Numbered from the stretch's first letter, positions 50,171 through 61,450 are shown. The stretch: DNA of 64,000 bases from Cryptomeria japonica (GCF_030272615.1 NC_081412.1:39548791-39612790); one strand, 5' to 3'. Numbers and translations are program-made. The notes: generated by a model not told the origin, from the sequence alone.

Positions 50171-50786
50171 CAATTACCAGTCATTTTGTTTTTTGAATAG
50201 TCTCAGTTCATCACCTTCTTCTTTGATTGGGCATGTACTTGATTAGATTACATGTGGCATCATCATATTTTATGGACAAGGTGACACATGAGCATTTTTT
50301 AGAGACATCATCATACTCCTTCATGTAACTATCTTTCAATTCCTATCTGAATTGGGAAATACTCCTGCATTTTTACTTGGTTTTGTTTCTTTCAAAAGGG
50401 AGACAAGTTGTTTGTTGACGTTGGATCATATTTTTTCTTCAAGAACTTACCATCTTTGTAATAAATTATTCATTGTAGGGGTGATAGATAGTTTCTCTCT
50501 TTCCCTCTTATTGGGGGACATCAATTGTATCTTCATGGTGGATTTAGTTCTTGGGGGTATTGATGATTCCTTCATACATCACTCATTTTATCATTTGTAC
50601 ATGATTATTTTCTACATTCTCTTTTTTGAAAAGGAACTTTCTTCCATGTGGTTTTCCTCCTTTACTTAGTTTGTGAGAGATCTTTTGTAAATGGGTACTT
50701 GAAATGGCCTTGTAGTTGGGACCCATCCTTGCATCATCTATATTGGTTTATTCCTCCCCAATTTACACTTAAGAATGGTTTTAGTA
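50171..50786. other. Non-coding remainder of the copia-like element
   Basis: AT-rich sequence with chance frames up to about 105 codons on the plus strand. No domain was recognised. Confidence 0.35.
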
Positions 50787-51095
50787 TGAATAAGGTATTT
50801 TACCTAACTATTTTAATTAATGACCTATTCTCATGTTAAGTTAACTTAGGTCCTAGGAATATTCTCTAGAATTGTTAGTTGTCTATATAAGATCTTATCT
50901 CATTATACTTTTTAACTTTTATTTATTTCTTGTCTTAGGCCATTTAATATTTGTTTGAATTAGTTGTCTGGTGTAATAAAATTAAAACACATGTCAACAT
51001 CATATATAATCTTATCACTGACCTTGCCTATATAAGCAAGGCCATTATACACTTTGAATCATATCCCATAGATCATAATTTGATCATATCCTCTA

Positions 51096-51764
51096 TAATT
51101 GATTGACAAAATCCATATTTATTTGATTAATAGTATTTTTTTTATCTCATTATTAATTAAATAATATATTATTTTTTATTAATAGAGTCATTATTCATCC
51201 ATTGTTTGTCTCTATTCACTCGAACCTATTCATAACATTTAATTATTTATTGTCCCTCTTCTATAGTTCAACCTTAGAAAAAAAAATCCAAATATTTATT
51301 TAACTAAGTCCCTCATCCTCATCCCAAAAATTATATAAATATAACCTATTCATTTAATTATTTGTTTTATCCTTTTTATTGAGTTGGCTAAAGCAAATTA
51401 GCCTAGACTAATCACCTTCTTGTACATTCTTAAACCTTGATCAACACATTCAAACCTCACACATCATCCACAATGTACTTAGGCATGAGTATTTGTACAT
51501 AAAGCATGGGTCTTGACACAAATCACATGTTTCGTAGATTTTCCTATGCCCTCAAGGTACCTCGAAGTACCCTTTCAATCCTACCCATCCACAAAAAAAC
51601 TATTTATTTAAATGGAACATATTATGTTTCATAGCAAAAATATAATTCTATTGCTTCTCTTTTTGCACTTCATTAACTGATTTATCAATATATAATATTA
51701 TTGTGGATGCTATTAGCATACCTATCTTAGATACATCTATGTAAAAGATATCAAGAAATATCCT
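51096..51764. other. AT-rich repeat remnant
   Basis: TTATTAATTAAATAATATATT-type blocks resemble the AT-rich half of the TGTAGACAC LTR family, but no ends or target duplication were found. Confidence 0.3.
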
Positions 51765-52245
51765 TGATGCAGGAGCATCCCCGATTCACAACAATCTTGC
51801 ATCAACCAAAAACATTTTCCTTTTTTTTTTTCTTTAAATGTATCTCGATTTTGGTTCATTGGATCTTGTGGAGTTGGATTGTACTCGAAGATTCTACTTG
51901 AAGACTTGACCATCTTTCTTGCTTTCAGACTGCATCGCATTGGATCACTTTCCGACAAGATATCGCTACCAGTTTCCATGACAGTTTCTTGTTTTCGGAT
52001 TGGCAATTCTTTGTTACCGGTTGCCTGAGACCTATTCTGGTGATCTACTGGAACCCATTCCGAAGCTTGTGGAGCCTTGGACGTTGATCTCGATGTTCCT
52101 TGGCATGTGGCTGGCCTTTTCCCATGATCTACGTTTCATCCTTTGGATTTTTTGAAGGAATCTCTTGGTGGAGGTCGACCTTGTTATTTTCATGTTTGGT
52201 CTTGTTCTTTGGGATTTGATCCCTTTTGGTCCGACTGGATCCTTT

Positions 52246-52293
<48 letters not shown>

Positions 52294-52676
52294 TTTAGAA
52301 TGTAACGAATTAGAGAATCAGATAGCTAGATTGTACATAGAAGATAGATCTTTCAATTCAAGGTCCCGGTTGTGACCTACTCTACCAGGCCTGAGAGCTG
52401 GTATGTTGTAACTAGTCGGATGTAATCAAATTTCATGCAATTAATCAACTTGTTTTGCATTGCCTCCATCATATCTTTGAGTTTTCGTTGTGTTTACTCT
52501 TGCTCGTCGGTCCAGATTGATCTCTTTGAGGTCCCTCCTTACCGGTGACTGCTTCAATCCTTCTCAATGTGCCTATTTTTTTAATCAATTAAAATTCTTT
52601 AGAATTGTGTTAGATTTTTGTTTGCTTTATTTTAGTTTAAAATTAATTTATTACTGGAGAGGTGTTCTATAGTGAC
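51765..52676 (+). repeat. LTR-like sequence of uncertain family
   Basis: Starts near TGATGCAGGAGCATCCCC and ends near ATAGTGACA, followed by TGGTATACA, which loosely resembles a tRNA-Met primer site. Mixed composition with CTTGGTGGAGGTCGACC-type words. No target duplication was found, so this is a weak call. Confidence 0.3.
52248..52291. repeat. (AT)n microsatellite, 22 units
   Basis: Uninterrupted alternating AT tract of 44 bases inside the LTR-like sequence. Tracts of this kind are usually length-variable. Confidence 0.97.
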
Positions 52677-52809
52677 ATGGTATACAACAATGTACATATA
52701 CTAATATAGATATCTTAAATATGTCTATCTAAAGAATTGTCGAGATGTATCATTTGAAACTATTTCATCTACCTTGAAATTATTTTGAAATACTTTAGAT
52801 TATACTTAC

Positions 52810-54258
52810 TATAGACACCTAAAAGTTGCACAATGAATTAAGTGAATTTTATTCATTTAATTATTCTTAATTCTTCCAACTAATTAAATTAAGATTTAAT
52901 TAATATACCCTTCTTCTATCTAAGCGATTTAATTAAATACCCCCCTCTATCCATTTTAATTAAATTTACATTTAATTAAAAATATCAATTTATCCCCTTT
53001 CCCATTTTAATTAAATCTACATTTAATTAAAATCTCATTTGCATTTAAATAAATCTAAATTTATTTAAAAATCCCCCCAACTTGCAAAATCCTACAAATG
53101 CAAGTTGCAACCAAATTGAAATAAAGCAATTTATTTTAATTAATTCTATTTTCCCCACCCACTTGCAAAATCCTACATCTCCCACTTGCCTCTCTAAACC
53201 GCCTTCTAGATTCTTCTAATCACTTCTAAATTAGACTAACCCATCTCCTAAATATTGTCACATCCCTAAGCAAAGGGAAGTCACTTCTGAAACCCTTAAA
53301 GTCTTTGAAAACCATTAAAGACTTTATGTCTCTTACAAATTTATCCCCAAAGTCTTCCAAACCATTAATGGTTAACTCAACCCTCTTGCATGTTTAGAGA
53401 CTTTTTGCCTAACTCAACCCTCATCTAACCCAAGGGTCTCATCAAGCATTCATTGCTTTGACCATAGTTATCCCTTTAACCTTTGCACAAGAATTTATCC
53501 TTTGGGTAAAAGCTTTATCCAATGGATAACCCTAACCTAACCTTAACCCTTACCTTCTAAGGTAACCATGAGGTCTTCTCAAGCATTGAATGCTTCTTAC
53601 ATCCCCTCTCAAGCAGTCTCTTGTTGACAATTGTCACCATTTCATTGGTGAGAATTGTGAACATGGATTGATAACTTTCAATCTTGACCCTTGATTAGAT
53701 CCTTCAATCCAGACCATCCATTGCCCTGTTTCTTCTATAAATAGAGCCCATTCCTTCTTCAAAAGAAATCAAGTCTTTGTGCATCAAACTTATAGTCTCA
53801 TAACATTAAGCATATTATCTCTCTTTGATAGAATAGCATGTTAGATCATTTTGATAGCATTATAATCTTAGATATATCAGGTTAATCTCATATCATGTTA
53901 GCTTCATCTTAGTATCATTTTCATACTAGTTTAAGCTTCATATCAATATCTTGCATCCTATCATCATCTAGTTTCATATCAAAATCATCACTAGGATCTT
54001 GGTTACATTCCATTTAGATCTTAAAATCATAAATCTCATTCTTTAGGTTGTCATCTTAAAGAATCAAGTGCTCTTCCAAGCTGAGAGCCACCTTGAATCT
54101 TGAAGATCCTTGGAGATAGAGGAACATGGAACGATTTAAAGAGTTTAGATTCATTTAACTTTGTTTTGTTTGGATTTCTAACCTCTAATGCAATGTTTCA
54201 TGTGTGTGTTTGAATTGTTTTCTCCTCCTACAGGTTGATACCACATTTTTGGCATACA
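52810..54258 (+). mobile_element. Solo LTR, TGTAGACACC family
   Basis: Begins TATAGACACCTAAAAGTTGC and ends TTTGGCATACA. Perfect TSD CTTAC lies at 52805-52809 and 54259-54263. It is homologous to the 19152 LTR along its length: the AT-rich first half, then GACCATCCATTGCCC followed by a TATA box (CTATAAATAGAGCCC, core 53736-53743). No coding interior. Confidence 0.87.
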
Positions 54259-54471
54259 CTTACTACAAACAAAAACATTTAAATTTTATTGTATCTACAT
54301 TTTCTTTTTCCCCTTAATAATTTTTTTATTCTATTTTTTTTTTTTTTTTGAATTGATGGTCTATTACCAAACCAAAGCAACAAATATATAATTTTTTTAC
54401 ATTATAGTGATCAAGTAGATCACACCATCAAGGCCAAAATAGACTATCAAAACCAAATGCTAGTGTCAAGT

Positions 54472-56434
54472 TGTTGGCTTGATTGGCATTGATGTCAAAA
54501 GGACGGATCAATGAGATTGTTGACTTGATTGACATTGATGTCAAAAGGATGAATTAGTGACACATCCATATCACATGTATGACAGGAGCAACCTATGTAT
54601 ATGGTTCACATTCATGTCACATGTATGATAGGAGCAACCTATGTATATGGTTTGGTAAGGTTGGTTAACATTGAGGTATGGTTTGGGCCTATATGTTTAT
54701 GGCAAATGACAATTAAAGTATCTCATGAAGGATGTGACAAGGCTGGTATGGGAGCACAAGCATGACATGGGAATGGGATCTCATGCACCTTCAAAAGAAT
54801 GCTGCATTGATCTTGATCTTGTTACACTGAGCTTTGCATATAACATTGATTGGATGTCGTGGATGTCTCATTGCTCACATTGTTCACTATTGTTTATTCA
54901 AAGGTGATACACATGTTTGGAACACTGAGGATATAGGATAACTATCAAACTATATGCATCATATGCTTTGGAAACAAAATCAAAGATCAAATAAGGATAT
55001 AGGATAACTATCAAACTATATGCATCATATACTCTGGAAACAAAATCAAAGATCAAACAAATGAATGTGCAAGGTGTATAGTTTACAACAAGGGTTTTGA
55101 TCTTTAAAGAGAATAACATGAATCAAGGCATTGGTCAATATTAAGAAGTCAAATATATATTTTTATACAAAACATAAACCCTCGATAAAGGTTTTAGTAT
55201 GTCTTTTTAAACAAAATATGTTTTTCTACAATTATTTTATTAAAACCTCAACAAGCTTTTTAGAAGTCTTTTTAAATGGAAAACATGTTATACCATGTGG
55301 AGGCATTGTAAGTATTCATTCAAAAGAAGATTAACATTGTTTCTAAAGACTCTTAATAGTCCATGGGGTTTAAAGGAGAATCATTAAGCTTACAACTAGT
55401 TTTACTGTTAAAAGAGCATTCACAGGTTACAAAGACTGTTATAACAGTCTTGAAGTTTTTGTTTTCAGGTGCAAAAATAGTCTAAAGTCCATGACAGTAG
55501 TTTGTAACCGTGAGAGGATGACAAGCTTGATGTTTGTGCAAAAGATAACAAAGAGGATGATCCAAATTATGGATTTGGATGACAACACCTGAGTGAGAAC
55601 CTGCAGTATTGTAAATTCTGTTACAAGAACCAGAAATCATAGAATTGAAGCAAGCCAAAAAGTAATCTATTTCATTCAAAAACCCAACATATAGAAGTTC
55701 ATGAGATTCCAAGAGTCACAAAAACCTCTTGAGAATTGAAGTCCAATAGTCACATTTGTTCATTACATAATAAAATCTAAAAACTACGAAATTTTCAAAA
55801 AACTATATGAAATTTTATCCTAACTTCAACTAGACATAACTTTTTGCTCGAGACTTGAAATTACGAGTCGTTGATCTCGTTGGAAAGGTCTCCAAGAGTT
55901 GTAGACACAAATTTGAAAAAGCATACACTAGCTATGCTCCTTCGCCGCTTTCAAGGGCTAAAAATGCCCTTAAGACCTTCAAAAATGCAAATTACTAACA
56001 TATAGACAAACTAAAGTAAAAAAAAAATATAATCCAAATTTTCTTCTGAACAGAGGAGGACTGTTTTGAACTGAAAATAGAGGAAGAACACTGTATTGTA
56101 TTTATTCTTTTCAAGTGGAAATGATGTGTGTAAGCCAGTGAGGCATCACTATGCTTGTAATGTCAGTGAGGTTTTGCATAGTGAATGATTCATAAGTGGT
56201 TTTTTACCCTTTAAGAGTTTTCCACTTCTAATATTTGTCTCAATCTCCTTTTGTGATGTGATTGATATTGTTTGTCCTGTTGAATTTACTTGTGCACATT
56301 AAACTGCAAAGGTCTTTTGTTTTGAAAGTGGACTTAAGTTTAAACTGTACTTAAGTGCAACATAACAAAAGAAGAAAATTTTAGTAGTCATTGATTCACC
56401 CCCTCACCTCCCAGTGACCTAAAGTATTCCAATA
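54472..56434 (+). mobile_element. Solo LTR, Ty1/copia type
   Basis: Begins TGTTGGCTTGATTGGCATTG and ends AAGTATTCCAATA. TSD CAAGT lies at 54467-54471 and 56435-56439. The near-end motif GATTCACCCCCTCACC is typical of plant copia LTRs. The first 200 bases hold two tandem duplications: TTG(A/G)CATTGATGTCAAAAGGA occurs twice 46 bases apart, and GGAGCAACCTATGTATATGG occurs twice. ATAGGATAACTATCAAACTA is also repeated at about 54.93 and 55.0 kb. Confidence 0.82.
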
Positions 56435-56569
56435 CAAGTATCATGACAATAAAATCAACTAGCTATGTTCCAAACTAAACATTCTAATTTCTAAAATCTT
56501 ATTATTTTATATATTTTTAATTAAAAAATTATCCTCTATATTTTAAAATAATAATTTTTTATATTTTTT

Positions 56570-57200
56570 ATATTTTTTTGATAAGCGGTAGTTTTTATAT
56601 TAATATAAAAGTATTTGTACATAAAAAATTACATCGAGTTGATATATTGTCATATGCAAAAAGCTCTCCTCTAAACAAGTAGATGAACACATAGAAAGTA
56701 AGTAGGCAAAAAGAGACCCTTGATATAGGTAGATTACATAAATGCATTAACAACAAAATGTAGGTATTCTATGATGAGTTTTGAAAAACTAAAGTATAAT
56801 ATAAACATCATAGAATACCTACATTTCATTGTTAATGCATTTATGTAATCTACCTATATCAAGGGTCTCTTTTTGCATGTGCTTAGTTTTTATTTATTCA
56901 AATTAGGAGCATCTAATTAGGAGTGGAGTGATGCCGAACAACATTAATGACCACCAAAGAATCCCTTTCGATTTCTATATAAGTGATCCACTTTGCCTCA
57001 CATAAATTCAAGCCTTGAAGAAGAGCTTGGAACTCCACCTCGTTGTTGATTCTAGGAACTAATGGGAGAGAGGAGGAGAAAATATTCGCCCCTCAGAGTC
57101 TTGTAAAATGTATCCAGCTTTGGATGGTCCCAAATTGCCTCTAGAGACTCCATCAAATTTTAATTTTACCCACCTTGGTTGGGTAATGTCCAAGTAGACA
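56570..57200 (-). mobile_element. LINE 3' end with RNase H-like region, minus strand
   Basis: The minus strand at about 57.19-56.92 kb reads a plant LINE RNase H-like region: WVKLKFDGVSRGNLGPSKAG, then (frame-shifted in part) EAKWITYIEIERDSLVVIN. This is followed by a 3' untranslated part containing a long foldback (56706-56876) and a tail ATTAATATAAAAACTACCGC ending in an A-run (plus-strand T-run near 56575). It is 5'-truncated with internal stops, so it is dead. The upstream end is approximate. Confidence 0.65.
56706..56876. repeat. 71-bp near-perfect foldback with 29-nt loop
   Basis: 56706-56776 and 56806-56876 are reverse complements at 69 of 71 positions (two adjacent mismatches). The outer end is GCAAAAAGAGACCCTTGATA and the inner end TTCTATGATG. 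It lies in the LINE 3' part. The near identity implies a recent origin or correction between arms. Confidence 0.92.
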
Positions 57201-57772
57201 TAGCTCACAAAGAAGAGGAATTAACCTTGATCTTTATTTTTATTTTATATTTATACATCTATCTAAAAATTTGATTTTGATGAGGGAATATCTTTGTTTT
57301 TAAGTGGTGTTTATTTTGAAAATATTATGTTTATAATTAATATTTTGATGTATAAATGATTGTCAAATTTTAGCTAAAAGGTAATAATTTTTGTTAACAT
57401 GCTCATGTTAACATACTCACACCATTACTCTCCACCAGTTGATGTCATTGTAGAATGCCTCTCCACATTAAAAATTAAAACATAAATCGTAATAAAAAAA
57501 ACTAAAACTATAAAACAACTCTAAGTAAATAAAGATAATTCTAAAATAAATAAAAATATCTCTTAAATAAATAAAATAAAATATTTCATACACAAAAAAT
57601 ATTATTTATGTATTTAAAGCAATTCTAAAGTAAAATAAAAGAATTATCAAGACTTGTGCCACACAATGCAGAGGTTAAATGGAGTAATTACATTTCTGTT
57701 GGCTTGCATGAATTGGGGAATCAAAATAATAATGTAAATGTTAAGCCCATTTTAACGAGGTGATGTTCTTTT
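57201..57772. other. Intergenic, AT-rich
   Basis: Very AT-rich (AAATAAATAAAATAAAATA blocks). No gene or repeat edge is supported. Confidence 0.45.
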
Positions 57773-58440
57773 TTGGCTACCTCTATCGCTAAAAGATTAA
57801 TGTCACTGGTTTGTGGTAGTGCCTTTGCTAGAAATCTTTGTGAATCTACCATGGACAGAGATAGGGTGCATTATGAGCCAAACAAGCCTAATGACTTAAA
57901 AAATGACTTTGTTGTTAGGCATTACTGCATTGAAGAGGGAGTGGCAGAATATTTGGAGAATTTGAGGGGGCATGATGAACAAATTTCAATTCAATTCACC
58001 ACTTCTTGGACCAACCAAAAGGTTGTTCTTGGGAAAATTTCTTTCAAAATCTTTGAGGAAGTCATTGCCCAAGCCACAAGCCTTTCCCTTGAAGGCATGA
58101 GATGGAAGAGGACCAGCCATGTCGCCAATAGTGACAATCTTAACAAAATTTTCAAGGGGAAGGAAGCACCTGTTAAATTGCAAGGCAACTTTGCTAGGGA
58201 GGAGTTATTTCACCCGTGGAACTAGGTATGCTTTACGATCATGAAGTACTTCACCCTTGAGTGTCATCATAAGGTTTATTACTATTACCATATGCCTCTG
58301 TTAAGTCAATTTAGGCATCATGACACTATTTTTCTACCTCGTTATTTGCTCCATTCCCTCAAAGCTCTATTAAGGAGGCTTCAAACCCTGAAAATGAGGA
58401 GAAAAGACCCATCCCTCCCCTCTCCACTAGGGTCAGATTT
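57773..58440 (+). mobile_element. Relic of a retroelement accessory domain
   Basis: The segment encodes a protein with FEEVIAQATSLSLEGMRWKR followed by MKYFTLECHHKVYYYYHMPL and FLPRYLLHSLKALLRRL. The arrangement parallels the extra 3' block of the element at 28486-39605 (DQIAEVTGLPTNGEKY, then LKYLTCEVRFSYLHSHHFKL, then LLYNLLSIS). This kind of domain is common in plant gypsy-type retroelements and is often annotated only as a putative plant transposon protein. The copy is broken, and no LTRs were found around it. It is not a normal host gene as far as can be seen. Confidence 0.55.
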
Positions 58441-59019
58441 ATAGACTCTATGCTTACCATTCGACCTTATGCCCCCTAAATAATATTATGATTTAAACCC
58501 CTCTTCATGCTTCTCACCCTCTGGTTGCGTATATAGGTGGAATTGCTCCCTCTAGATTTTTCAAATTATCGTCCACTCAAAATTGCCAGTATTTGTGGAC
58601 AAATGTCCCAATAGTGATGTACAAATGAACCAATTATGGATCAAAAAAACTAAAAGGTGATCGACTATTGATACATGTGAAACTTAATAATAAATTTTTC
58701 ATTATCATTTTACGTTGAGGATTAAAAGAGAATTGGGAAAACCTCGTGATTGTGTTTTGATCAATCTTGCATATCATTTTCTAATGGACTATAATAGCAA
58801 AAACAAATAGGCACAAGAAATTGAAGGGCATATAACATCTCTAACTTTATCGGCTCGCGGTCATGTTCGCTGCTTCACACAGCTTTCAAAACAGTATTAT
58901 TCACTCGATCCTTGACGACCAAACCATTCAGGCCTGCAAGTGTTTTAGCTACTTTAAAACCCTATTTCCAGGCGCAGGGAAAAAATTCTGCAAAACCCTT
59001 TCTCCTAGGGTTTGATAAA
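58441..59019. other. Upstream region of the FRIGIDA-like gene
   Basis: Non-coding until about 58.85 kb. An open stretch in frame with the gene begins at about 58912 but has no ATG before 59020. GC content rises at about 58.85 kb (TCGGCTCGCGGTCATG), probably the 5' UTR. No TATA box is assigned. Confidence 0.4.
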
Positions 59020-59910
59020 ATGGCTGCTGCATCATCAGATCCTATCTCGGAATCACTCCAGCGGTTGCAGCCAGAGCTAGACGCCTTCAACAACTCTCTA
59101 TCAGAACTTTGCAGAGCGAACAGCAACAAACCTGAAACCCTCGCGCTGCGCAACGACCTTCAAGAATACTACAGCAAGCTCCACAAAGATCTTCTCTCCA
59201 GGTATGAAATCCTAAAGCAAAAAGATAGAAATCAAAATGCTGTTGAAAAGGTGCCCAAGATTGAGCCCGAGATGAAACAACCAAGGAAGGAAGATGAAGA
59301 AAAGAAAGAAGCAATGAATGTAATAGATGATTTTGGTGGATATTCGATTCCTAAAGTATTGCCAACTATAGTCTGCCGCAGGCTATTTGCGTTCTGCAAG
59401 GGCGTGAACGGGAAAGGGCTACTAAAGTATGTCATCAGCAACAGACAAGATCATGTCTTGTTGCGTGACCAGTTGCCCGCAGCCTTGGGCATGGTCAGCC
59501 AGGGAGCGCAAGCTGTTGTTAATGCAATTAAAGGCTATGATTTCTCTGAGAGCGGTTCGAGGCTCAATGATGAGAAGGAATCGGTCAAGAGGAGGGCATG
59601 CATTTGTCTGTTGGAATGCCTTTTTCCTGTTTTGGGAAGCAACGAGAATGCGCCGGTTGCGAAGGGGATTCAGGAAAGGGCGAGGGAGGTGGCCAAGATG
59701 TGGAGGGAAAAGATGGGGTTTGAGAAGAGCTTGGAGAGTGCGAGTAAATTGGACATACAGGTATTTTTGCAGCTCTTGGTGACGTTTCGAATCGGAAAGG
59801 ATTTTGGACAGGATGAGCTTTGTGAGATGTTGTTGCAGATTGTGTCCCTTAGAGAAAGTCCTGCGCTGGCTTTATTTCTTGGATTGTCTCCCAAAATGCC
59901 AGGTCAGTAA
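59020..59910 (+). CDS. FRIGIDA-like protein, short or first exon
   Basis: The protein starts MAAASSDPISESLQRL (first in-frame ATG). A predicted coiled-coil region covers residues about 8-70, a charged linker residues 70-105, and the Frigida domain starts at about residue 108 with GGYSIPKVLPTIVCRRLFAF. It continues through LLRDQLPAALGMV, CICLLECLFPVLGS, VAKMWREKMG and DIQVFLQLLVTFRIGKDF. Read straight, it stops after 296 residues (PKMPGQ), whereas most family members have about 470-600. A donor-like CAG|GTCAGT lies at 59902/59903 and an acceptor-like TTCTTCAG ends at 60237. Splicing there gives a 305-residue protein ending at 60272. Either way the second half of the domain is missing or lies further away. 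Family members are nuclear; Arabidopsis FRI and FRL1 promote FLC expression, but a gymnosperm role cannot be assumed. Confidence 0.88.
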   Translation: MAAASSDPISESLQRLQPELDAFNNSLSELCRANSNKPETLALRNDLQEYYSKLHKDLLSRYEILKQKDRNQNAVEKVPKIEPEMKQPRKEDEEKKEAMNVIDDFGGYSIPKVLPTIVCRRLFAFCKGVNGKGLLKYVISNRQDHVLLRDQLPAALGMVSQGAQAVVNAIKGYDFSESGSRLNDEKESVKRRACICLLECLFPVLGSNENAPVAKGIQERAREVAKMWREKMGFEKSLESASKLDIQVFLQLLVTFRIGKDFGQDELCEMLLQIVSLRESPALALFLGLSPKMPGQ

Positions 59911-60237
59911 TAAAATCGAGCTCAATTTAGAACAATTTCCTGATCTAGAAGGGTTCTGATGGATGTTCATGAACTAATGCATGTGAGATACGACTTGTCC
60001 ATAAGACTACCAATTTTTAATCCAATCCTCTCTTCTCCTGTCTGCTCAAATATATTTAGACATGGGTCATGCACTATTGTACTCCATTGTGGTTACACCT
60101 TGACCTCCTCTTATGTTTGGTTGGTTACAAGCCTTTCTTTACAGTGAAACTAACTTAAATCCATGAGGATAAAGACAAGTTAAGTAGTTTGTTTCTTAAA
60201 ATGCGGTGTTCCTGAAAATGTAATTGTTGTTCTTCAG

Positions 60238-60272
60238 GTCACGTTGAAGCCATATGCCGAATCGGAGTATGA
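60238..60272 (+). CDS. Possible second exon of the FRIGIDA-like gene
   Basis: After the acceptor-like TTGTTGTTCTTCAG the frame continues as GHVEAICRIGV and stops at 60270-60272, using a phase-1 junction with 59902. The predicted intron of 335 bases (59903-60237) is short for such a genome. The family usually continues here with a segment like VIEELIKSGQQ, to which HVEAICRI has only weak likeness. Confidence 0.3.
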
Positions 60273-61040
60273 GATCCTTTTTGTGCACGATTACAAGTGA
60301 AAATCCTTTCTATTTACATTTTAGATTTGTTCAAATTTTGTAATCTTAGGTTTTAATCTTTTATTAATCTTGGGAGTAAACTGACCTTGCCAATCCACTT
60401 ATTGTGCAAGCGTAAAATCTAATTGATGTAGACTGTAGAGCACATTCTGTTTGGTTACAAGTTAATATTTGGTGACAATGATAGCCAGATTTTGAAAAAA
60501 GAAGAAGTCATATTTGTCTTTTCCCAAATTGTGTCTCTGGTGACAATGATAGCCAGATTTTTTGCAGACCAGTGGGCAATTTTTCTAGAAAAATGTGTTT
60601 CAGAAAATTCAAAAACAAAACATGCCCAATCTCGTGAAGAAATAAACTGAGATTTCATGCAGTTCTGTTACGCAAGAAAACACAATTTCGTCTACAGAAA
60701 ACAAACCAAAAAAGTCCGCAATTCATGAACTTTCAATTTCGGCATGAATTTTCTTCAATTGTGTCCAGAAACCCTAAAAAATTGCAGTCAAAATGGCCAT
60801 GATTGGCAGCAGCAAAAGGTGCGATTCTCACACAGAAACCCTTGCATGAATTTCAGATAATAAATCCCCATGAATTTAATCCCATGATTTTATCCAAAAA
60901 AATGTTCAAAAACTCTTGAAAAATCTTTCCAAATTTCAAGTACAATATCCCACCACTTTTTTGTTATAGAAAAACCAGCTAAAAAACTGCCCACAAATTT
61001 ATTAAAAAAAATCATCAAAACTTTAAGATAGAATATTTAA
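60273..61040. other. 3' flank of the FRIGIDA-like gene and copia leader
   Basis: A 23-bp direct repeat (GGTGACAATGATAGCCAGAT...) occurs at 60471-60493 and 60539-60561. From about 60.65 kb the sequence is A-rich non-coding and probably the leader of the minus-strand copia element whose primer site is at 61041-61052. Confidence 0.45.
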
Positions 61041-61450
61041 GCTTTGATACCATGTTATGGAAAGTAATCAGATATTTGAATATCATCTTTGTTGTTAACA
61101 AAAGGAGCGAAAGTCTCCTTAAATAAGAGATTACAAAATTTAGTGGTGCTCTCATTTAAAAATGCTACGATGTTAGGACAGAACTCAAAGGGTTAACTTT
61201 TCATGCCTTGGGATTTTTATTTTTTTGCCTCAATCTTCCCACCAACCAACTGCAAAGAAGACCTCTATAATGTGCCTGTTTTGACCTCTTTTGAATTAGC
61301 AATACAGGAGTAGCATTGATTGAGTCGACCAGAAATGTAGGAATAGTTAGGGTTAGTTGAATCGTGAAATGAGACAAACGAGTTAGGGTCATTTAAATAA
61401 GGAAATAAAGTGGATGGGTTAGTGTTAAATAATGATGGAATCGTCAATTA
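61041..61450 (-). mobile_element. Copia-type 5' LTR end and primer site, minus strand
   Basis: On the minus strand GATTACTTTCCATAACA (LTR end, at 61053) is followed directly by TGGTATCAAAGC (61052-61041), the initiator tRNA-Met primer site of Ty1/copia elements. The LTR extends to higher coordinates, to about 61.45 kb, with no sure far edge. Only the leader region follows toward lower coordinates, so this is a truncated 5' end. Confidence 0.6.

Larger units (their letters stand above)
44264..51095 (+). mobile_element. Decayed copia-like LTR element with other insertions
   Basis: A stretch at 44264-44652 ends TTAGCTTCTACA and is followed by TAGTATTAGAGTCATAGCC, which resembles the tRNA-Met primer site of copia elements. 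The first 300 bases recur at 50787-51095 (shared words include ATTTTACCTAACTA, ACTTAGGTCCTA and CATATCCCATAGAT), so these are probably its two LTRs, the right one incomplete. At 46.15-46.3 kb there is a gag-like segment (FAWNCKRDHVLGVIVMHVDD) resembling the copia gag UBN2 type. The element is broken in many places and appears to hold the LTR-like stretch at 46.95 kb, two MITEs and a LINE piece. Edges and family are moderately sure. Confidence 0.45.

Noticed and set aside
59429-59782. Arginine-rich plus-strand frame of 117 codons inside the FRIGIDA-like gene
   Set aside because: It is an out-of-frame shadow of the Frigida domain coding sequence.
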